This document shows, one piece after another, positions 58,794 through 64,000 of a DNA stretch of 64,000 bases. The stretch is from positions 10,564,001 to 10,628,000 of the forward strand of contig JAJKFL010000011.1 of NCBI GenBank assembly GCA_021186555.1, given 5' to 3'. Every line of letters begins with the position of its first letter. The stretch's first letter is position 1. Made by a program: the position numbers and the translations under genes. Below the pieces are notes generated by a model, which was not told where the DNA came from, made no database searches, and was given only the letters and a program-made list of their open reading frames with translations. This stretch comes from Reticulitermes speratus (Eukaryota; Arthropoda; Insecta; Blattodea; Rhinotermitidae).

Positions 58794-59270
58794 CAGTGGT
58801 TCCCAAACTTTTTCGGTCCACCGCCCCCTTGGTTCCATATACAACCTACAGCGCCCCCTACCTTTTTTAAAAAAACATAACTGCGCTATTGTTTCCACTT
58901 TTATTTCATATTTAAAAAATCGTTTAAATAAAATTATAAGAGTTAAACTTAATGTTTTATGTGTTAATAAATTAAAATTATTATATTTTTTATGATTAAC
59001 AATAATTCATCTAGCAATACTTTATTAAAAATAATATGTGCATGAATTAGATTCTTAGATTAAAATACTAAGATATTCAGTTCATTTTTTTTTTTTAACA
59101 CAAAAATTACTTTATTTGAATTTTATTGTAAAAATAAATGCACTACTTATCTACTAGCGCCCCCCTGTGATAATAACAGCGCTCTCTTCCACCTCTCGTA
59201 CCTATTAGCGCCCACCTCGGTAATCCCACCGCCCCCCAGGGGGAGGTACCGCCCACTTTGGGAACCACTG
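58794..59270 (+). mobile_element. hAT-type MITE, 477 bp
   Basis: Begins CAGTGGTTCCCAAACTTTTT and ends with the complement CAGTGGTTCCCAAAGTGGGC, both adjoining GCCCCC-rich blocks. Eight-bp flanks CTCTAGAG (58786-58793) and CCCTAGAG (59271-59278) differ at one base, as expected for hAT transposons. The interior is AT-rich with no transposase. Confidence 0.85.
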
Positions 59271-59278
59271 CCCTAGAG

Positions 59279-59788
59279 GCTGGAGTCAGAACAGGCTCTC
59301 ATCTCTTCATAAACCGTCAGGGATATAAATAAACTTTCTATCACTTTCTGCTTAGTTTCGTTTCACAACTATTTTGTCCACGACATATTCTGTTCCCAGT
59401 GTTATATATTTTCTCGTTTGTTTATTGACAGACGATATTTCTACACTGCAGGCACGTTTCAAGAGTGATGGTTGTGATGACCTCTTCGGACGGCCGATAT
59501 CAGGATAGTCACAAAAACAACGACCGACTCTCCATGTTCTTCGTCCGTTCAGTAACACAGAAATATACTTCGCACAGAAGATATTTCGACATTCCACTGC
59601 ACAGTCCCTGAAAAACGAGAACTAGGATGTTCTGCAGTATAAGAAACATGCACAAAAACTGTGAATTTGCAAGCACTGTTACGTTAAATAGACGTTATTC
59701 ATTTCGAGAATTCTGTGAAGAGTTACACTTATGTTGACAAGGTTCCCTTCAAGCACAGAAATTGAATATCCATTTCTTGTAAGACACT
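59279..59788. other. No recognised feature
   Basis: Nothing recognised. Confidence 0.4.
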
Positions 59789-59801
59789 AAGACGTGCCGA
59801 A

Positions 59802-60077
59802 GGGCCGTGCCATGGCTCAGGCGGTTAGTCGCCGGCCTCTCACCATGGAGGCCCGGGGTTCGGTCCCAGGTCAAGTCCATGTGAGATTTGTGTGGACAAA
59901 GTGGCACTGGGACAGGTTTTTCTCCGAGTTGTCGGTTTTCCCCTGTCGATTTCATTCCACCGGTGCTCCATTAATTGTAAAAATTGGTAAAAAAAACTGC
60001 TCATATTCATCATCATTGGGGTTGCACAAAAAGCCTTAAGGCTGTGGTGCGAGGGCAACTTCATCCAGGAAAAAAAA
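59802..60077 (+). mobile_element. tRNA-derived SINE, family C, full length
   Basis: Head CCATGGCTCAGGCGGTTAG (A-box) and GGGGTTCGGTCCC (B-box), followed by CATGTGAGATTTGTGTGG, body and a poly-A tail. Exact 13-bp target-site duplication AAGACGTGCCGAA at 59789-59801 and 60078-60090. Only copy of this family seen in the window. Confidence 0.92.
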
Positions 60078-60090
60078 AAGACGTGCCGAA

Positions 60091-61031
60091 AGGTAAATAT
60101 TTACCGACGTTTCGGAGGACGTAATGTTTTAGACTGATTGATTCTAAAGATAAAGGCTCTATGATCATCCGAAACTTCGGTAACTATATACTAGTCGATA
60201 TGGCAAGCATCCTGAAACACTTGAAAATTATGCAACACCGCTGTGAGAACCTCAAATTTTTACACAAACTTACTTCACAGTACCAGTTCCCTGAACATAC
60301 GTACAAAAGAGGGTGATAGATGTAAGTTTAATGTTATGAGAGCGAGTGTATCTCAGTAAGAAGCAGTGTCTTATATTTCAGTATGTTAGAATAAGATTCT
60401 ATTATTGGTTACATAGGAGTTCATGCGATATGCCTCCGTGCACACGTAGCGATGCAAATGAGGGCACGGGAATATATCAGGACGGTGTCGAGAGAAAATG
60501 GGTCACGGACGCCAAGTTCAGGGCACAGACGTCTCGTACGAAGTGACAGCAGTCTGTTGCTGGATTAAGAGAAAAGAAAGCTGAAGGTTTTAGAATATAT
60601 ATCAGCAAGAACATCCCCGTGATCTGCAGACTGCACTGAAAGATATCCAGTAACTGAAGGTCTAAACTTGCCGCGTAGTGCAGTGTTAAGCCAGATCGCG
60701 GCTGTGCCATGTTTTCTAATTACACCCATCCATCAGCTGCTAGTTTCCACTGATTTTGGAAATACAAGCTCCGGGTCGCCATGTTGGTACGTTTCTTCTT
60801 TTTTTTAAATCGTTTTTTGGTTTAATTAGCCAAGCCTTATCTACTGTATTATTCATAAATAGAAGGCAAATGTACGTTACAGTTACGACGCACTGCCAGA
60901 AGTAAAATAAACAGTCGTCACCTTCTCTAATACGCCACTTTTAATTTTTAAGCCAAGGAAAAGAAACTGTGACGAAGACAGAAAAAAAGAAATAAAAAAG
61001 CTAAGGAATAGATAACGACGTAGATAATTAA
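60091..61031. other. Mostly unassigned; ACGT-type hammerhead flanks
   Basis: TTACCGACGTTTCGG at about 60104 and CCGAAACTTCGGTAAC at about 60169 form a degenerate inverted pair resembling the element at 43975, without usable cores. Confidence 0.35.
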
Positions 61032-61079
61032 TTTCCCAGATCTCTGTAGTCAATTTATTGTACACAACTAAATGCACAC

Positions 61080-61340
61080 TAGCCGATCCCAGGGCCGCGG
61101 GTCTAAGGCTTGGGTCTGCGGTCGTTCGCTTGCTGGGATTGTGGGTTCGAATCCCGCCGGGGGCATAGATGTCTGTCTCTTGTGAGTGTTGTGTGTTGTC
61201 AGGTAGAGGTCTCTGCGACGAGCTGATCCCTCGTCCAGAGGAGACCTACAGAATGTGGTGTGTCTAATGTGTGATCGTGAAGCCTCGAAAACTGAGGCGG
61301 CCTAGGCCCCCAAGGGGCTGTCGAGCCATTGAAGAAGAAG
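61080..61340 (+). mobile_element. tRNA-derived SINE, family B, full length
   Basis: Head GCGGGTCTAAGGCTTGGGTC with B-box GGGTTCGAATCCCGC, body AGGTAGAGGTCTCTGCGACG, end CCCCAAGGGGCTGTCGAGCC and (GAA)n. Exact 10-bp duplication AAATGCACAC at 61070-61079 and 61341-61350, which lies within the arm of the hairpin element. Confidence 0.92.
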
Positions 61341-61375
61341 AAATGCACACGGCTATTCACATATGAATGTTACAT

Positions 61376-61424
61376 ATATCGCTCCGATATGTTTCGGTGT
61401 CAATGCACCATCTTCAGGCAGCAC
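61376..61424 (-). ncRNA. Hammerhead-type ribozyme motif, intact core
   Basis: Minus strand GCTGC, CTGAAGA, GGTG-CATTGA-CACC (4-bp stem II), GAAACATATC, GGAGC. Stem I pairs at four of five positions; stem III palindrome is damaged. Confidence 0.6.
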
Positions 61425-61706
61425 GTGATGTCAAGTTTAAAACCAACCGTCAGTAAACAGGAACTTTTTTATATGGTTCCACATTTTCTAGGCTAAGTTG
61501 GTGACATCGCTATCGTGTAAAAGGTACAACTTATATTATTTTACAATACATATAGTTAAAACACTAAAACATGGTTAAAATGTTTCTATATATGTAACAT
61601 TCATATGTGAATAGCACTGTGCATTTAGTTGTTACAATAAACTGACTATACTGAACAGAACAATGCACGGAGTGAACAGCCTTAAAATAATCCCAGGTCT
61701 TGTCTC

Positions 61707-61770
61707 TCATACAACTGACCTCCGATCTCATACAAATGACCTCCGATCTCATAGAACTGACCTCCGATTC
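61707..61770. repeat. Short tandem repeat, 22-bp unit, three copies
   Basis: CTCATACAACTGACCTCCGAT repeated three times with single-base changes. Confidence 0.85.
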
Positions 61771-62056
61771 TGTATCAGCTGCAGAGCATAAAAACATAAT
61801 TCGTAGCTACATAATCGTCTGTACTGACACTTGAGTAACACAGGGAGATTGTACACGAGCAATGGAGGCTATTACCAAACGAGGAGGCTTGCGATTTCTT
61901 CACGTCTCATACTATTGTTAGAATAGGCTACAGTCTTGCAGGCTACGAGGGACTGAAGCGTCAGGACGGCAGAGACGAACAATGCATACAGAATTTTGCT
62001 AGCAAAAACCTCTTGGGTAATATCCATCTTGAAGACCGGAAACAGACATTGTAATA

Positions 62057-62586
62057 GTGTGAAAAGGGAGCGGAACGTGTTCACATCGCGTCGTATGACG
62101 AAGTGCAGCACCTTAGGATGATGTGAAAAAGGTGAGCGGAACGTGTTCACATCGCGTCGTATGACGAAGTGCCACCTTAGGATGAGTGTGAAAAGGGCGG
62201 AACGTGTCACATCGCGTCGTATGACGAGTGCAGCACCTTAGGATGAGTGTGAAAAGGGGAGCGGAACGTGTTCACATCGCGTCGTATGACGAAGTGCAGC
62301 ACCTTAGGATGATTGTGAAAAAGGTGAGCGGAACGTGTTCACATCGCGTCGTATGACGAAGTGCAGCACCTTAGGATGAGTGTGAAAAAGGTGAGCGGAA
62401 CGTGCTCACATCGCGCCGTATAGATTGACCGAAGTTGCAGACATCCTATGAGAGTGCAGTGTGAGAAAAGGTGAGCGGAACGTGCTCACATCGCGCCGTA
62501 TGACGAAGTGCAGCACCTTAGGATGAGTGTGAAAAAGGTGAGCGGAACGTGTTCACATCGCGTCGTATGGCGAAGTGCAGCAACTT
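62057..62586. repeat. 65-bp tandem array, about 8 units
   Basis: Unit of 61-67 bp: GAGCGGAACGTGTTCACATC, GCGTCGTATGACGAAGTGCA, GCACCTTAGGATGAGTGTGA. One unit at about 62420-62465 is disrupted by unrelated-looking sequence (ATTGACCGAAGTTGCAGACA). Non-coding. Confidence 0.93.
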
Positions 62587-63030
62587 CGACTTCTGCCACT
62601 TTAGTAGTATAAAAATAGATAGCCAAAGTTTTGCACTGAAATAAAAAGGAGTCATTTAATTAACAAATAAAAGTTTAGTTTCATGCTACTCATACCGAGC
62701 ACCTTCCACATTCATTACATCAACCAACTCGTGCAATGAACACCGCACCTCTCGACACGATACACTGTACACGCTCCACCAGGGCGAGATCTCTACATAC
62801 GATCTATTTAGATGTTTGTATGCATGATACATACAGATGTAAACAACTGCAAAACCTGGAACGGCTTATTTCAAATATTTTTAAAACTTTAACATTATTA
62901 ATATAAACACTGTAAATTTATGGTTATTAGTTTTATGTATTTTAGAATTCTAATGTCCAATATTTTGATCATTTCTGTAAAGGCGACATAATGACTGGAC
63001 GTGTTGGATGTACATTCCTTTGTATTGAGC
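62587..63030. other. No recognised feature
   Basis: Nothing recognised. Confidence 0.4.
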
Positions 63031-63074
63031 GGCCCCCTGATGGTGGCACCTTAGTGCTGAAACATGTAGGGGAT
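63031..63074 (+). ncRNA. Hammerhead-type motif, one core change
   Basis: CCCC, CTGATGG (last base of the CTGATGA core changed), GGCAC/GTGCT stem II with one wobble, GAAACATGTA, GGGG. Stem I CCCC/GGGG is perfect. Confidence 0.6.
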
Positions 63075-63140
63075 TTTAATAATATCTTATGAATGTATTT
63101 TAATCAGTGCATAAGTTGGTTGAAGTAATACAAGTTTCGT
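63031..63140 (+). mobile_element. Penelope-like/retrozyme relic, single arm
   Basis: Hammerhead motif, then CAGTGCATAAGTTGGTTGAAG, the standard downstream motif. No second arm or terminal motif found. Confidence 0.5.
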
Positions 63141-63534
63141 TTTGTTGCATGTCCTAATTTGGTCCTCATTATGAGCAATGCACATACTGGCCACAGCGTC
63201 CGTGCAAGTAATACCTCCACCGCACACGTCCCTCCTCAAACATGACGCAGTAACAATTGTCCTTATGCATCAGTTTCATGCATTTCACACACCTCGTAGT
63301 CACATGCATCCCCTTTCATACGAGACCTTACTGAATGTTACCATCGAGGGCGATCCAGTCTCACACAGCCAATAAATTAAAAACACAAACCCCTTACAGC
63401 TTGGTGGTTACGATACGCACCGCCAGGTTTAATATCAAACTCAGAATTTTGCATACATTTTTCCGCCCTGTATGATTCTTAGAACAAGCAGCGATTACAG
63501 TACCGTACCATAGGCTACCATTACCGGGGTTTAC
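63141..63534. other. No recognised feature
   Basis: Nothing recognised. Confidence 0.4.
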
Positions 63535-63911
63535 TAGTTGCGTCCCGCGGTCACTTTTCAGATAAGAGCTGTGTATCAGTTGCGTCCCGAGTTGTCAACC
63601 CCCCCAGATAAGGCAATGTATTAGTTGCGTCCCGCGGTCAGTTTAAAGGTACAACAGTTGTGTAGCAGGCTGCTGAGTAAAAACCGAACGGCTGTAGTGT
63701 CGAATCGGGTCCAGGGTGCCTTGGTTCAAAGTCCGTCTGTGACGCTGTACAGTGGGTCAGATTAAGCGAGACCTGGCCACAATTACAATTCTTCGACTTC
63801 CACAAAATGCTTAAAAATCTACTTGAGGGGCAACAGGAAGTTCTCAGAGTAACGTACGTTTTATGACATTTGGGGTGGATATATTTTCGGTAGAGGCAAA
63901 CAAACAGAGCG
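63535..63911. repeat. Inverted copy of module 44776-45152
   Basis: Reverse complement of 44776-45152 with only a few differences. Contains single TCAGTTGCGTCCCGAGTTGT and CCCCCCCAGATAAGGCAATG blocks identical to the 45-bp satellite unit. Continues into a copy of the 44206-44763 hairpin element, cut by the window end. Confidence 0.9.
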
Positions 63912-64000
63912 CTCTATACTTATAGTCCTACAAATGTACATTTTATTCACTATTAGTTGTGTAACACTGTCCTACATGTTTCTAACCATATTCTGACTCA
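63912..64000. mobile_element. Start of inverted hairpin-element copy, truncated by window end
   Basis: TATAGTCCTACAAATGTACA through CTACATGTTTCTAACC matches the left arm at 44250-44330. The minus-strand hammerhead flank GAAACATGTAGGACAG is present; the core lies beyond the window. Confidence 0.8.

Larger units (their letters stand above)
61044..61688 (+). mobile_element. Hairpin Penelope-like element split by a SINE
   Basis: Left arm GTCAATTTATTGTACACAAC at 61050, interrupted by the SINE at 61080-61340, then resumes AAATGCACACGGCTATTCAC. The right arm is its complement at about 61587-61640, with a tail CAATGCACGGAGTGAAC. Candidate imperfect 12-bp duplication TTTCCCAGATCT / AATCCCAGGTCT. A hammerhead motif is present only in the left arm. 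Confidence 0.6.

Noticed and set aside
60104-60180. Complete ACGT-type hairpin element
   Set aside because: Only the outer flanks resemble the element at 43975; the arms are not extended and cores are absent.

Overview
The window looks like a repeat-dense, gene-poor stretch of an insect nuclear genome. One host coding exon is recognisable: a TipE-family sodium-channel auxiliary subunit on the minus strand at about 20.9-21.7 kb, a family known from insects. The mixture of tRNA-derived SINEs, non-LTR retrotransposon tails, mariner, pogo and hAT elements, and the style of the LINE 3' ends, suggest a cockroach or termite (Blattodea). That placement is an inference from repeat style, not a proof.

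Layout. 0-0.7 kb: 48-bp tandem array running off the left edge. 0.7-11 kb: decayed repeats (SINEs, a 537-bp hairpin element, LINE tails, a pogo-type MITE). 11.36-12.5 kb: 41-bp array of about 28 units. 13.6-18.8 kb: SINEs, LINE tail, Penelope-like relics with hammerhead ribozyme motifs, second pogo MITE. 20.9-23.3 kb: the TipE exon and a CpG-rich block that may be its promoter. 26.19-27.53 kb: a near-intact mariner with one frameshift. 30.6-34.1 kb: jockey-like reverse transcriptase fragment, hAT-type element and two LINE 3' ends. 35.2-37.3 kb: two hairpin elements with hammerhead motifs. 38.7-40.6 kb: LINE fragments and a SINE. 41.95-42.6 kb: 45-bp satellite. 43.96-45.15 kb: two hairpin elements at one target site next to a module that carries the satellite unit. 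47.5-51.1 kb: LINE, SINEs, transposase remnant. 52.9-63.1 kb: SINEs, hAT MITEs, further ribozyme relics, 65-bp array. 63.5-64 kb: inverted copy of the 44.2-45.15 kb block.

The most interesting signal is a recurring structure of type I hammerhead-ribozyme shape: CTGANGA, a short stem II, then GAAAC followed by a tiny palindrome (ACATGT, ACATATGT or ACGCGT). It occurs at about a dozen loci. Several copies sit in both arms of roughly 350-560-bp inverted repeats, with a one-sided tail (TGCACGGTGAA in most) and, in four cases, 12-bp target-site duplications. Stem I and stem II sequences differ between loci but mostly stay complementary. This fits non-autonomous Penelope-like retroelements or retrozymes. 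No reverse transcriptase that could be theirs is visible here.

Most of the other open frames are short and unsupported. The genes here do not form a pathway: the window is one host gene (probably part of a multi-exon gene) in a sea of mobile DNA.
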